From an uncultured Collinsella sp. (GTDB lineage: Bacteria; Actinomycetota; Coriobacteriia; Coriobacteriales; Coriobacteriaceae), in assembly GCA_900543605.1 (NCBI GenBank), contig UQSK01000007.1, positions 1 to 54,475 on the forward strand: 54,475 nucleotides of DNA, given 5' to 3'. The notes below the pieces were generated by a model that searched no databases, was not told the DNA's origin, and saw nothing but the letters and a program-made list of their open reading frames with translations. Below, piece by piece: positions 7,563 through 18,834 of this stretch. Each line of letters starts with the position of its first letter. Within the stretch, counting starts at the first letter, position 1. A program made the translations under genes and the position numbers.

Positions 7563-8402
7563 GGCGAGGGCGGCCATGATGGTGCGGGCGACGCCGTCGT
7601 GGTCGTTGTCGTATTCGGTGATGGCGTCGGCGGCCTCGCGGTCTTCGGCCTCGGCGTTGATCATGGCCATGCCATGGCCCGCTGCCTGCAGCATGGGGAT
7701 GTCGTTGATGTTGTCGCCGAACGCCCAGGCGTCGGCGAGACGCTCGCCCAGATGCTCACACAGCCACGTGAGGGCCGTTCCCTTGGTGGCGCCCTCGCCC
7801 ATGACCTCGATATTCATGGCGTAAGAACGCGTGACCTCAATGCCTCCGAGCGTGTCGAGCGCCGCCGCGATGGCGTCGCGATCGGCCGGGTCGTGCCAGT
7901 ACATGGCGATGCGTTCGAGCGTCTCGACTTCGTCGATCTTGCTGTCGATATCCATGTCGATCGGTGTTCGTGTGCGCTTGAGCGAAGCCGCGATGTGGGG
8001 ATCGCCGCCGCAGAACTCATCTAGGCGCCCGTAAAGCGAACGGGGGAGGAAACACTGTCCATCCGCGAAGATATCGAAGGTCACATCGTGGCCGGCGGCA
8101 ATGCGATGGATGCGGTGGGCAATGCCGCAATCGAGCGGACGGCTCAAGATGCACGTGGCGCGCGAGGCGTCGGTGGGCACATCGTCGTCGAGCTGCCAGA
8201 CGCTGGCGCCGTTGGCGCAGACTGCGTAGTGCACGGCGGGATGGGCGAGAATGGGCTCAAAGATGCCCGACAGCGGACGCCCCGTGCAGGGAACAAACTC
8301 GATGCCACGACGTGCGAGCTCGTCGAGCATTGTCCAGGTGGCATCGCTCATCTGCTTATCGCTCGTCAGCAGCGTCCCATCCATATCGGAAAACACAATC
8401 AT
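7560..8402 (-). CDS. HAD-superfamily phosphatase, Cof/IIB type
   Basis: A 280-residue HAD-IIB hydrolase, not a close duplicate of the neighbour at 6658. Motif I is SDMDGTLLTSD with Asp 6 and 8, motif II is in PCTGRPLSGI, the Lys segment is EGATKGTALTWL, and motif IV is AFGDNINDIPML. The cap region between residues 85 and 190 is typical of the type IIB subclass. Its stop codon is formed at the edge of a family-A repeat. Substrate unknown. It is read from the same strand as gltA but is separated from it by the gltA terminator. Confidence 0.9.
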   Translation of the reverse strand: MIVFSDMDGTLLTSDKQMSDATWTMLDELARRGIEFVPCTGRPLSGIFEPILAHPAVHYAVCANGASVWQLDDDVPTDASRATCILSRPLDCGIAHRIHRIAAGHDVTFDIFADGQCFLPRSLYGRLDEFCGGDPHIAASLKRTRTPIDMDIDSKIDEVETLERIAMYWHDPADRDAIAAALDTLGGIEVTRSYAMNIEVMGEGATKGTALTWLCEHLGERLADAWAFGDNINDIPMLQAAGHGMAMINAEAEDREAADAITEYDNDHDGVARTIMAALA

Positions 8403-8426
8403 TTGATGCAGCCCTTTCTACTGGCA

Positions 8427-8465
8427 TAAAAAGCGTGGCCGAGGGCTTGGGTCCCTGGCCACGCT
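8427..8465 (-). terminator. Intrinsic terminator after gltA
   Basis: On the minus strand AGCGTGGCC (8465-8457) pairs with GGCCACGCT (8440-8432) and five T follow. It lies 24 bp downstream of the gltA stop codon. Confidence 0.92.
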
Positions 8466-8488
8466 CGAGTTCTATAACGGTCCGCGTC

Positions 8489-9907
8489 CTAGCGGTCGGC
8501 GAGCGGCTTGTACTCCAGCGGCTCGATCACCGGACGATAGGCGGGGCGGATGATACGGTGCGCGCAGAAGAGCTCTTCCATGCGGTGCGCCGACCAGCCG
8601 GCCATGCGGGCGACGGCGAATAGCGGCGTAAAGAGCGTCTCGGGCACGCCGAGCATCTTGTAGATAAAGCCCGTGTACAGGTCGATGTTGGCGCAGATGG
8701 GCTTGGTCATGCCGTGGTCGCGCATGACCTGGGGTGCCAGGCGCTCGATACGCTCGATGAGTGCGAACTCTTCGCCCAAGTCCTTCTTGGCTGCCAGTGA
8801 GCGCGCGTAACGGCGGCAGACCTCGGCGCGCGGGTCGCTGAGCGTATAGACGGCGTGGCCCATGCCGTAGATGAGGCCCGTGCCGTCGAAGGCCTGCTTG
8901 TCGAGGATCTTGCCCAGGTAGGCCGCGACCTCGTCCTCGTCCTCCCAGTTGGAGACATGCGCGCGGATGTCCTCGTGCATAGACACGACCTTGGCATTGG
9001 CGCCGCCGTGGCGCGGGCCCTTGAGCGAGCCGATAGCCGCGGCGTAGGCGGAATACGGGTCGGTGGCCGAAGACGACAGCACGCGGCAAGCGAAGGTGGA
9101 GTTGTTGCCGCCGCCGTGCTCGGCATGCAGCATGAGCATAACGTCGAGCAGCATCGCCTCATCGCGGGTGAACGCCATGCCGCCGCGCAGGACCTGTAGG
9201 ATGGTCTCGGCGGTGGAGAGGCCGGGCGTGGGGTGCGGCACGTGAACCTCGGAGCCGCGAAGCTTGGCGACCGAGGCCATGTGTGCGAAGGCGGCGATGC
9301 GCGGGAGACGTGCGAGCATGGAAATGGCGACGTCGATTTCGTGCTCGGGCGTGATCACGTCTGGTTCGGCATCGAAGGCGTAGAGCAGCAGCACGGCGCG
9401 CTGAAGCACATTCATGATGCTCGACGACACCGTGGTCATGGGAAACTCTTTGACGTACTCGTCGCTCAGATGTCTAAAGGCACCTAGGCGCTCGCAGAAG
9501 CCGTCGAGCTCTTCCTTGTTGGGCAGCGAACCCGTGATAAGCAGATAGGCGACTTCTTCGTAGCCGTAGCGATTCTCGGCCTGGGCATTGTTGACCAGAT
9601 CCTCGATGCTGTAGCCGCGAAGCGTGAGCTTGCCCTGATCGGGCACGACCTTTCCGTCGACCTTGTTGTAGCCGTGCACATCCGAGATACGAGTGAGGCC
9701 CGCGACCACGCCCGAGCCGTCGGCATTGCGCAGGCCGCGCTTGACATTGTGCTCTTCGAACAAGCCCTCGTCATAAGGGTCGGTCGGCAGGCCGTGGTAG
9801 AGGCTTTCGCTCTCAGGCGAAATCTGGCGGCTTGCTTCGTAATCCAGAACCAGTCGGCTCAAGTGGTCATCGAAGCGGTAATAGATTTTCTTGGCGTCGT
9901 AGGCCAT
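8489..9907 (-). CDS. gltA: Citrate synthase
   Basis: Condenses acetyl-CoA and oxaloacetate to citrate. The 472-residue protein has an N-terminal extension of about 60 residues before the conserved core. Core motifs are EHGGGNNSTFACRV, GSLKGPRHGGANAKV (catalytic His region), GMGHAVYTLSDPRA (second His) and DLYTGFIYKMLG (catalytic Asp region). The length fits the longer Gram-positive and actinobacterial citrate synthases; a 2-methylcitrate synthase activity cannot be excluded from motifs alone. In a fermentative coriobacterium it probably feeds 2-oxoglutarate to the glutamate pathway, and gltBD is in the same window. The ATG follows GGAGAGGAG. The ACT-domain gene lies 77 bp upstream on the same strand. 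Confidence 0.94.
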   Translation of the reverse strand: MAYDAKKIYYRFDDHLSRLVLDYEASRQISPESESLYHGLPTDPYDEGLFEEHNVKRGLRNADGSGVVAGLTRISDVHGYNKVDGKVVPDQGKLTLRGYSIEDLVNNAQAENRYGYEEVAYLLITGSLPNKEELDGFCERLGAFRHLSDEYVKEFPMTTVSSSIMNVLQRAVLLLYAFDAEPDVITPEHEIDVAISMLARLPRIAAFAHMASVAKLRGSEVHVPHPTPGLSTAETILQVLRGGMAFTRDEAMLLDVMLMLHAEHGGGNNSTFACRVLSSSATDPYSAYAAAIGSLKGPRHGGANAKVVSMHEDIRAHVSNWEDEDEVAAYLGKILDKQAFDGTGLIYGMGHAVYTLSDPRAEVCRRYARSLAAKKDLGEEFALIERIERLAPQVMRDHGMTKPICANIDLYTGFIYKMLGVPETLFTPLFAVARMAGWSAHRMEELFCAHRIIRPAYRPVIEPLEYKPLADR

Positions 9908-9984
9908 GCGCGCTCCTCTCCGGGCCGCATCGGGGTGGCTTGCATGGGCATGCGCGCGTCAGGCTATCCCCGGCGGCTTGCTCG

Positions 9985-10272
9985 CTACAGGCGGTACATA
10001 AAGTTAAAGACATCCTCGCGCTGGATGGACACGTTGACGCCCGAAAGCTCGCCGGCCTCGGCCAGGGCCTTCTGCAGCTCGGCGAAGTCGAGCTTGGACT
10101 CGGCGGTGTCGGCCAGCATGGTCATGGTGAAGATGTCCTCGATAATGGACTGCGTAATGTCGCGGATGTCGACGTTGGCCTCGCCCAGAACACGGGTGAC
10201 GCCGGCGACGATACCGGGGCGGTTCTTGCCAAGGACGGTGATGACGATGCGGGAGGACGAGATCTCGGCCAT
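9985..10272 (-). CDS. ACT domain-containing protein (UPF0237-like)
   Basis: A single 95-residue ACT domain with a typical amino-acid-binding start, SSRIVITVLGKNRPGIVAGV, and a predicted beta-alpha-beta-beta-alpha-beta pattern. Such free-standing ACT proteins are thought to sense small ligands. In many Gram-positives the gene sits next to a DUF711 gene, but here the neighbour is citrate synthase, which weakly hints at control of amino-acid or TCA flux. The ribosome site on the minus strand is AAAGGG, about 6 bases before the ATG. The ligand is unknown. Confidence 0.85.
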   Translation of the reverse strand: MAEISSSRIVITVLGKNRPGIVAGVTRVLGEANVDIRDITQSIIEDIFTMTMLADTAESKLDFAELQKALAEAGELSGVNVSIQREDVFNFMYRL

Positions 10273-10465
10273 GGGAAACCCTTTCGCGTGATTGCGGCGC
10301 GCGCGGGGCGCTCCGCTACGGTACAGTGTTCATCATTGTACCTGTCTGGCGCCAAAAGGGGTGTGCTTACTGCGGCGTTACACGTCTGCAACATGGGAGA
10401 AGGGGCAACAGGGTGCGTGTCCGCTGCGGTTGGTCACGTCGCGTTGCACAAAGACCGTGAACCTT

Positions 10466-10494
10466 TTGTGGGACGCACGGCGCCGTGGTACCAT
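10466..10494 (+). promoter_or_regulatory. Candidate promoter for rpmE
   Basis: TTGTGG (10466-10471) and TACCAT (10489-10494) with a 17-bp spacer, 84 bp upstream of the rpmE start. The match is moderate. Confidence 0.4.
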
Positions 10495-10578
10495 AGCCGA
10501 GTTTGTTGTCTTGGTCGGAAACCAAGACGCCTTATGCGCTGATCGGTAACCAGCGCCTGACCAATAAGGAGTCCTACC

Positions 10579-11004
10579 ATGAAGCAGGGTATCCATCCCC
10601 AGTATGTCGAGTGCACGGTGACGTGCTCCTGCGGCAACACCTTCAAGACGCACGCTACCGTGTCCGAGATGAAGGTCGAGCTTTGCAACGAGTGCCACCC
10701 GTTCTACACCGGCCAGCAGAAGTTCGTCGACACCGGTGGACGCGTCCAGCGCTTCGCCGACAAGTTCGGTGGCGCCGCTGCCGCCCAGCTCAAGAAGGCC
10801 GAGGAGGCCAAGGCTGCCAAGGCCGCCAAGGCTGCTGAGGCCGAGGCCGCTCGCAAGGCCGCCGCTGAGGCCAAGGCTGCCGAGAAGGCTAAGCGTGCTG
10901 CTAAGTTTGCCGAGGAGGCTGCCAAGCAGGCCGCCGAGGCTCCCGCAGAGGCTCCCGTCGAGGAGGCCGCTGCCGAGGCCGAGACCACCGAGGCTGCTGA
11001 GTAA
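10579..11004 (+). CDS. rpmE: Large ribosomal subunit protein bL31 with Ala/Lys/Glu-rich tail
   Basis: The first 65-70 residues are a zinc-type bL31: KQGIHPQYVECTVTCSCGNTF carries the first cysteines and CNECHPFYTGQQKFVDTGGR the second pair. bL31 is normally 66-90 residues and bridges the 50S and 30S subunits. Here the protein has 141 residues. The extra 70 or so are almost only Ala, Lys and Glu with a helical, charged pattern and an acidic Pro/Glu end. The tail is in frame, uses the same codon preference and stops cleanly at TAA, so it is not a sequencing artefact. Its function is unknown; it could be a long helix reaching from the ribosome. A strong terminator follows. Confidence 0.95.
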   Translation: MKQGIHPQYVECTVTCSCGNTFKTHATVSEMKVELCNECHPFYTGQQKFVDTGGRVQRFADKFGGAAAAQLKKAEEAKAAKAAKAAEAEAARKAAAEAKAAEKAKRAAKFAEEAAKQAAEAPAEAPVEEAAAEAETTEAAE

Positions 11005-11041
11005 ATAGCTCGCCGCGGAATCGCTCGCATTCATGGCATGA

Positions 11042-11081
11042 GGGCCGTGCATCCATTTGGGTGCGCGGCCCTTTTCTTTTT
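11042..11081 (+). terminator. Intrinsic terminator after rpmE
   Basis: GGGCCG (11043-11048) pairs with CGGCCC (11066-11071), with GC/GC inside, followed by TTTTCTTTTT. It lies 40 bp after the stop codon. Confidence 0.92.
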
Positions 11082-11085
11082 GATT

Positions 11086-11184
11086 AGTGCAAACTAACCT
11101 GTCCCCATGGCACCACATGGCAGAGAGGCAGCGTTTGCCCAGATAGACCTGCCAAAATTAACTTGTCCCATTGTGGCAGGTTGG
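11086..11184. repeat. Family-B palindromic repeats upstream of secA
   Basis: AGTGCAAACTAACCTGTCCCC at 11087 onward resembles the right arm of the copy at 44618-44639. A second unit has arms ACCTGCCA (11147-11154) and TGGCAGGT (11174-11181) enclosing AAATTAACTTGTCCC, like the copy at 23353-23390. Both share the CCTGTCCC/CTTGTCCC core. Confidence 0.75.
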
Positions 11185-11201
11185 TCGTAGTTATTACGTG
11201 G

Positions 11202-11217
11202 CGGTCGAGCTCGACCG
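11202..11217. promoter_or_regulatory. Perfect 16-bp palindrome upstream of secA
   Basis: CGGTCGAGCTCGACCG is fully self-complementary and lies about 30 bp upstream of TACAAT (11245-11250), a possible -10 element for secA. It could be an operator; no regulator is identified. Confidence 0.35.
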
Positions 11218-11312
11218 TATAGGCCGCGCCTTGTTTGGCTAAAGTACAATCATCTGTGTTTAACTCGCCCGCAGCTGCACGGCGTGGGCGATGGCCAAAA
11301 AAGGAAAACCAC

Positions 11313-14119
<2,807 letters not shown>

Positions 14120-14120
<1 letters not shown>

Positions 14121-15268
14121 TGGCTGAGGCTTTAGAGGTAACGCCCGCCGAGCTGGACGCGTTTGCGGACCGGCTCGGTGAGGTCGAGTCGTATCTCCAC
14201 CTGGACGAGAAGCGTACCCGCGTGTCCGAGCTCGAGGCCAAAAGTGTTGCCCCTGGCTTTTGGGATGACGCCGACGCCGCCCGTGCCACCATGGAGGAGA
14301 TTGCGCGCAACAAGGAGGATATCGCTGCCGTGGACACCGCGCGCGGCGAGCTTTCCGATGCCCGCGCCGCGCTGGAGCTTGCCGAGGAGATGGGGGATGA
14401 CCCCGACGCCGCCGCCCTTCGCGAGGAGGCTGCAGCCACGGCTGAGCGCCTGGCCCGTGCCATCGATGAGCTTGAGCTTTCGAGCTGGTTTACCGGTGAG
14501 TTCGATCACGGCGATGCCATTGTGACTATCAAGCCCGGACAGGGTGGCCTGGAGGCCCAGGACTGGACCTTCATGCTCTTTAAGATGTACATGAAGTACT
14601 GCCAGCGTCGCGGCTGGAAGGTCACCATCAACGACTGTCCTGCGGCCGAGGTCATCGGCATTGACCGCGCGACCTTTACCGTCGAGGGCAAGGACGCATT
14701 TGGCATGCTGCGCGCCGAGGCCGGCGTCCACCGCTTGGTGCGCATCAGCCCCACCGACGACAAGAAGCGCCGCCAGACCACGTTTGCCGGCGTCGAGGTC
14801 ATCCCCGTGCTACCCGATGATATCGACATCGAGATCAGTCCCGACGACATCCGCGTGGACGTGTACCACGCGAGCGGCCCGGGCGGTCAGGGCGTCAACA
14901 CCACTGACTCCGCCGTGCGCGTGACGCATTTTCCCAGCGGCATTGTGGTCACCTGCCAAAACGAGCGCAGCCAGATCCAGAACAAGGCCGCGTGCATGCA
15001 GATCCTCAAGGCTCGCCTGTACGAGATTGAGCTCGAGAAGCGCGCCGAGGCCCTGGATGAGATTCGCGGACCCAAGACCACGATTGGTTTTGGCAACCAG
15101 ATTCGCAGCTACGTGCTCTACCCGTATCAGATGGTTAAGGACCTACGCACGGGCGTGGAGACCAGCAATGTCGAGGCCGTTCTTGACGATGGCGACCTGG
15201 ACCCGTTTGTTATTGGCTATCACCGTTGGGCTACCGGCAACGCTGACGCGGAGACCCCGTCTGCATAA
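14120..15268 (+). CDS. prfB: Peptide chain release factor 2
   Basis: RF2 recognises UGA and UAA stop codons and triggers peptide release. The 382-residue protein contains the universal GGQ motif (residues 255-257) within SGPGGQGVNTTDSAVRVTH. A coiled N-terminal domain and an RF2-type codon-recognition region lie before it. The gene starts on the last base of the secA stop codon. Most bacterial prfB genes carry an in-frame UGA with a CUUUGA slippery site near codon 25 for autoregulatory frameshifting. Here the corresponding stretch (ESYLHLDEKRTR) is a single open frame with no such site, as in many high-GC actinobacteria. Confidence 0.96.
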
Positions 15269-15295
15269 ACCGCCCGGTTCATGTGGAAATGGATT

Positions 15296-15357
15296 AAAAC
15301 CCTCCCAGCAGGGTGGTTTTGTATCCAGAGCAAACCCTGCGCAGGGGTGGTTTTTGT
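15296..15357 (+). terminator. Two tandem near-duplicate hairpins after prfB
   Basis: AAAACC..CCC/GGG..GGTTTT (15296-15320) is followed by AAACC..GGTTTTT (15332-15356) built on a very similar sequence. Both end in T-runs. They look like a duplicated terminator for the secA-prfB unit. Confidence 0.65.
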
Positions 15358-15396
15358 CCGGCGAATCGGTAGAATCGAATACAGCAAGAAGTTCGA

Positions 15397-15424
15397 AGCG
15401 CATCCGTTTGGGTGCGCTTTTTTG
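15397..15424 (+). terminator. Terminator-like hairpin immediately before the yitT-type gene
   Basis: AGCGCATCC (15398-15406) pairs with GGGTGCGCT (15410-15418) with one G-U pair, followed by six T. It ends only 11 bp before the next start codon, so it may act as an attenuator for that gene rather than as the end of prfB. Confidence 0.75.
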
Positions 15425-15435
15425 AGGGAGGCAGC

Positions 15436-16326
15436 ATGGCATATCGTCTGGACATCAAGCGCATTCTTTCGATGAACTTCTTTCACGACCTGCCCCAGAT
15501 TATGTTGGGGTGCGCTCTGGCCGCTATTGCGACCGACCTGTTTTTGATTCCCAACGGCCTTGCTGCCGGTGGCGTTACGGGCCTTGCCACCATTATCCAG
15601 GCGGTCGGTGCATCGCGCGGCCTATCGCTTCCCGTTGGCATTCAGACGATCGTGATGAACGCCTTGCTGTTGTTGGTCGTTATGCGCGAGGGTGGCATGT
15701 TCTACGTGGTGCAGACCGCGACGGGCTTTGTGCTGCTGGGCTTCTTTACCGATCTGTTCGCCCCGTTTGTAGCACCTCTGGCGGATGCGGACCTGATGCT
15801 CCCTGCCATGTGGGGCGGCATTATTACGGGCATCGGTTACGGCATGGTGTTGCGCGCCGGCGCCAACACCGGCGGCTCGGACACGATTGGCCAAATCATC
15901 TCGCGTAACACCTCGCTGCCGGTGGGCTCGACCGTCATGGCGATCGATGTTGCCGTATGCGCGCTATCGGCTCCGGTCTTTTCAATCGAAAACGCACTGT
16001 ATGCAGGCCTTTCGATGGTCATTAGCGGCTACGTGATCGATGCCGTGGTCGATGGTGGCAACAAACGTCGTATGGTACTCATCATCTCGGACAAGTTCCC
16101 TGATATCGCTGCCGATATCATGTATGGCCTGGGTCGTGGTTGTACCAAGTTTAAGGCGACTGGCATGTATTCGGGTGCCGAGAAGCCGGTGGTTATGGTC
16201 ATCGTGAGCCGTCGAGAGCTCAATACCCTCAAGACGATCGTGCGCGAGCGCGATCCTCACGCCATCGTGACGGTTGCCGACGTTACGGAAGCCTTCGGCG
16301 AGGGCTTTAAGGACATTAACGCGTAG
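15436..16326 (+). CDS. YitT family membrane protein
   Basis: A 296-residue integral membrane protein with the YitT (DUF161) layout. Five or six hydrophobic segments lie between residues 20 and 195, including GLAAGGVTGLATI and NTGGSDTIGQII. A soluble C-terminal DUF2179 domain follows, with GCTKFKATGMYSG and REL..LKTIVRERDPHA. The family has no well-established transport substrate. The start is the ATG at 15436 after GAGGGAGG; the in-frame upstream ATG is inside the terminator hairpin. Function unknown beyond membrane location. Confidence 0.88.
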   Translation: MAYRLDIKRILSMNFFHDLPQIMLGCALAAIATDLFLIPNGLAAGGVTGLATIIQAVGASRGLSLPVGIQTIVMNALLLLVVMREGGMFYVVQTATGFVLLGFFTDLFAPFVAPLADADLMLPAMWGGIITGIGYGMVLRAGANTGGSDTIGQIISRNTSLPVGSTVMAIDVAVCALSAPVFSIENALYAGLSMVISGYVIDAVVDGGNKRRMVLIISDKFPDIAADIMYGLGRGCTKFKATGMYSGAEKPVVMVIVSRRELNTLKTIVRERDPHAIVTVADVTEAFGEGFKDINA

Positions 16327-16533
16327 GGGCGACCGCGTTCCATCCAAAAGACGTTCACATTGATAAACCGTTTCATCAGCGGTTCTGCCTGCTAAATTGT
16401 TCAAATAATGATAAAAACTCTGGTAAAGCCATCAGTTTCCAGCATAATGAATGACGTACGTGCATTGCGGCTGTGTTGGGATTACCTTCGGTGCCGTGCG
16501 CATTTTGTCTAATGAGGATGAAAGGAAGGCACA

Positions 16534-17364
16534 ATGAGCGACGAAGAGCTCAAAAAGGTTGCCAACGAGGTAAGGAAGGGCATCGTCACCGGCGTGCACG
16601 CTGCCAAGTCCGGCCATCCGGGCGGTTCGCTCGGCGCTGCCGACATCATGACCTATCTGTACTTTGAGGAAATGAACGTCGACCCGGCCGATCCCCGCAA
16701 GGCCGACCGCGATCGCTTTGTGCTTTCCAAGGGCCACTGCGCTCCGGGCCTGTACGCCGTGCTTGCCGAGCGCGGGTTCTTCCCCAAGGAGGACCTCAAG
16801 ACGCTGCGCCATATCGGCAGCCACCTGCAGGGTCACCCCAACATGAACGACACCCCGGGCGTTGACATGTCTACCGGTTCGCTCGGCCAGGGCATCTCCG
16901 CCGCCGTGGGCATGGCGGTTGCCGCCAAGCACTGGGGCGATACTTACCGCACGTACGCCCTGCTGGGCGATGGTGAGAGCGAGGAGGGCCAGGTCTGGGA
17001 GGCCGCCATGTTTGCCGGCAACCAGCAGCTCGATAACCTCTGCGTGATCGTCGACCACAACGGCCTGCAGATCGACGGCCCCGTCGAGGAAGTCAACGAC
17101 CCCATGCCGCTCGCCGACAAGTTCCGCGCCTTTAAGTTCCACGTGGTGGAGCTTGCCGACGGCAACGACTTCGATCAGATCCGCGCCGCCTTTGCCGAGG
17201 CTCGCGCTACCAAGGGCCAGCCGACCGCCATTATCGCCGAGACCATGAAGGGCAAGGGCGTGTCCTTTATGGAGAACCAGGTGGGTTGGCACGGCAAGGC
17301 CCCCAACGATGAACAGTTTGAGCAGGCCATGGCAGAGCTCACGGCCGCCGGAGAGGAGCTCTAG
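16534..17364 (+). CDS. Transketolase, N-terminal (thiamine-binding) subunit
   Basis: The 276-residue protein corresponds to the pyrophosphate-binding half of transketolase, which moves two-carbon ketol units in the pentose phosphate pathway. SGHPGGSLGAADIMTYLYF is the start of the ThDP domain. GDGESEEGQVWEAAMFAG plus the downstream Asn (IVDHNG) form the thiamine and Mg binding motif GDGX25-30N. The gene is complete. Its partner begins one base after the stop codon, so the two halves are separate chains from one operon, as in many clostridia, coriobacteria and archaea. The ribosome site is AAAGGAAGG. Confidence 0.95.
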   Translation: MSDEELKKVANEVRKGIVTGVHAAKSGHPGGSLGAADIMTYLYFEEMNVDPADPRKADRDRFVLSKGHCAPGLYAVLAERGFFPKEDLKTLRHIGSHLQGHPNMNDTPGVDMSTGSLGQGISAAVGMAVAAKHWGDTYRTYALLGDGESEEGQVWEAAMFAGNQQLDNLCVIVDHNGLQIDGPVEEVNDPMPLADKFRAFKFHVVELADGNDFDQIRAAFAEARATKGQPTAIIAETMKGKGVSFMENQVGWHGKAPNDEQFEQAMAELTAAGEEL

Positions 17365-17365
17365 G

Positions 17366-18307
17366 ATGGCAGACGTCAAGAAAATCGCCACGCGTGTAAG
17401 CTACGGCGAGGCCCTCGTCGAGCTCGCCAACGAGCACGATGACTTTGTGGTCCTCGACGCCGACCTTGCCGCCGCCACGCAGACCGGCAAGTTCAAGGCA
17501 GCCTGCCCCGACCGCTTCTTCGATGTGGGCATCGCCGAGAGCAACCTGATGGGCGTCGCCGCCGGTATCGCGACCACCGGCCGCGTTGCCTTCGCGAGCA
17601 CCTTTGCCATGTTCGCCGCCGGCCGCGCTTTTGAGCAGGTCCGTAACTCCATCGGTTATCCGCACCTTAACGTTAAGATCGGTGCCACGCACGCCGGTAT
17701 CTCGGTGGGCGAGGATGGCGCCACGCACCAGTGCTGCGAGGATATCGCCCTGATGCGTGTCATCCCCGGCATGACCGTGATCGTTCCCGCCGACGACATC
17801 GAGGCCCGTGCCGTGACGCGCGCCGCCTACGAGTGCGACGGCCCCGTGTACATGCGCTTTGCCCGTCTGGCCTCGCCGGTTATCAACGATCCCGAGACCT
17901 ACAAGTTCGAGTTGGGCAAGGGCATTGTCATGCGCGAGGGCGCCGATGTGACCATCATCGCCTGCGGCCTGATGGTCGGCGAGGCTCTCGAGGCCGCCGA
18001 GCAGCTCGCTGCCGAGGGTATCGACGCCGAGGTCATCAACATGCACACCATCAAGCCCATCGATGCCGATCTGATCGTCAAGAGCGCCACCAAGACCGGC
18101 CACGTCGTGACCGTCGAGGAGCACTCTGTGATCGGTGGCCTGGGCAGCGCCGTTGCCGACGTCCTGTGCGAGCAGTGCCCGACGCCGCTCAAGAAGATCG
18201 GCGTCAACGACACCTTCGGTGAGTCCGGCCCGGGTGCCGAGCTCCTGCACAAGTACGGCCTGGACGCCGCCAACATCGTGGCGACCACCAAGGAGTTCTT
18301 GGCATAA
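17366..18307 (+). CDS. Transketolase, C-terminal (pyrimidine-binding) subunit
   Basis: The 313-residue second half of the split transketolase. It has the pyrimidine-binding domain (residues 1-170, with FFDVGIAESNLMGVAAGIA containing the catalytic Glu, and ATHAGISVGEDGATHQ) and the C-terminal domain (TIKPIDADLI, VTVEEHSVIGGLGSAV). The start is the ATG at 17366, one base after the stop codon of the first subunit. Stoichiometric expression of the two is expected from this spacing. A terminator follows at 18378-18409. Confidence 0.95.
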   Translation: MADVKKIATRVSYGEALVELANEHDDFVVLDADLAAATQTGKFKAACPDRFFDVGIAESNLMGVAAGIATTGRVAFASTFAMFAAGRAFEQVRNSIGYPHLNVKIGATHAGISVGEDGATHQCCEDIALMRVIPGMTVIVPADDIEARAVTRAAYECDGPVYMRFARLASPVINDPETYKFELGKGIVMREGADVTIIACGLMVGEALEAAEQLAAEGIDAEVINMHTIKPIDADLIVKSATKTGHVVTVEEHSVIGGLGSAVADVLCEQCPTPLKKIGVNDTFGESGPGAELLHKYGLDAANIVATTKEFLA

Positions 18308-18377
18308 GGCGAGGCGGATCTCAAGGACTGCTTCGCCAGAACTATAAAACTGTTTCGCCAATACTATGGAAACCCGG

Positions 18378-18409
18378 CAGGGGTGCTCTCTTGGAGAGCG
18401 CCCCTGTTT
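18378..18409 (+). terminator. Intrinsic terminator after transketolase genes
   Basis: CAGGGG-GCTCTC (18378-18390) pairs with GAGAGC-CCCCTG (18394-18406), ending in TTT. It is preceded by a 22-bp-period direct repeat (ACTGCTTCGCCAG.. at 18327 and ACTGTTTCGCCAA.. at 18349). Confidence 0.8.
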
Positions 18410-18410
18410 C

Positions 18411-18477
18411 AGTTGCGGTGAAATAAGGACTGTTTTGCCAGCTTAAAGGCTCAATCAGTCCCTATTTCACCGCAACT
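18411..18477. repeat. Family-C 67-bp palindromic repeat, copy 1
   Basis: Arms AGTTGCGGTGAAATA and TATTTCACCGCAACT are perfectly complementary. The inner GGACTG/CAGTCC pair extends the stem to 22 positions around a 23-base loop. The unit is exactly 67 bp, as are the copies at 32326 and 50553. It looks like a small non-autonomous mobile palindrome. Confidence 0.92.
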
Positions 18478-18511
18478 CATGAAGACATCCCTCAAGCACG
18501 GTCCCATCAGG

Positions 18512-18566
18512 GAAAAGGGCATATATCGGCAAAGTGCAATTCATGCCCTTCCAACTTTGTATATGC
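18512..18566. repeat. Imperfect inverted repeats between families C and F
   Basis: AAGGGCAT and ATGCCCTT, and overlapping GCATATA..AAAGT with ACTTT..TATATGC, can form alternative hairpins. Only this copy is seen in the window. Confidence 0.4.
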
Positions 18567-18606
18567 AGCACCCCAAGATAAACGCGGCGACCCCTTAGTT
18601 ACCGCA

Positions 18607-18730
18607 GGCCGGACACAGGGTTACTCTCCAAATCTTTCCGCAGGACGGAGGAGCCCCCGCCGCACGTAGTGCGCAGCGGGGGGCTCCGACATGTCCGAGG
18701 ACGATTTGGAGAGTAACCCTGTGCACGGCC
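18607..18730. repeat. Family-F giant palindrome (124 bp)
   Basis: CACAGGGTTACTCTCCAAATC (18614-18634) is perfectly complementary to 18703-18723, and the arms extend outward with GGCCG/CGGCC. Inside, GGAC/GTCC, GAGCCCCC/GGGGGCTC and CGCAC/GTGCG continue the hairpin down to a three-base loop. Nearly the whole segment can pair as one long RNA or DNA hairpin. No coding potential is convincing on either strand. It lies about 105 bp upstream of ftsE. Confidence 0.88.
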
Positions 18731-18834
18731 GACGGGATCCCTAAGCACGCCATGCTTCTTATGTGCAGCAAAGCTAATGCTGCTAAAATACAAAGCGCTC
18801 ATGTAGTTTAAACGCACGACGATAAGGAGCACCA

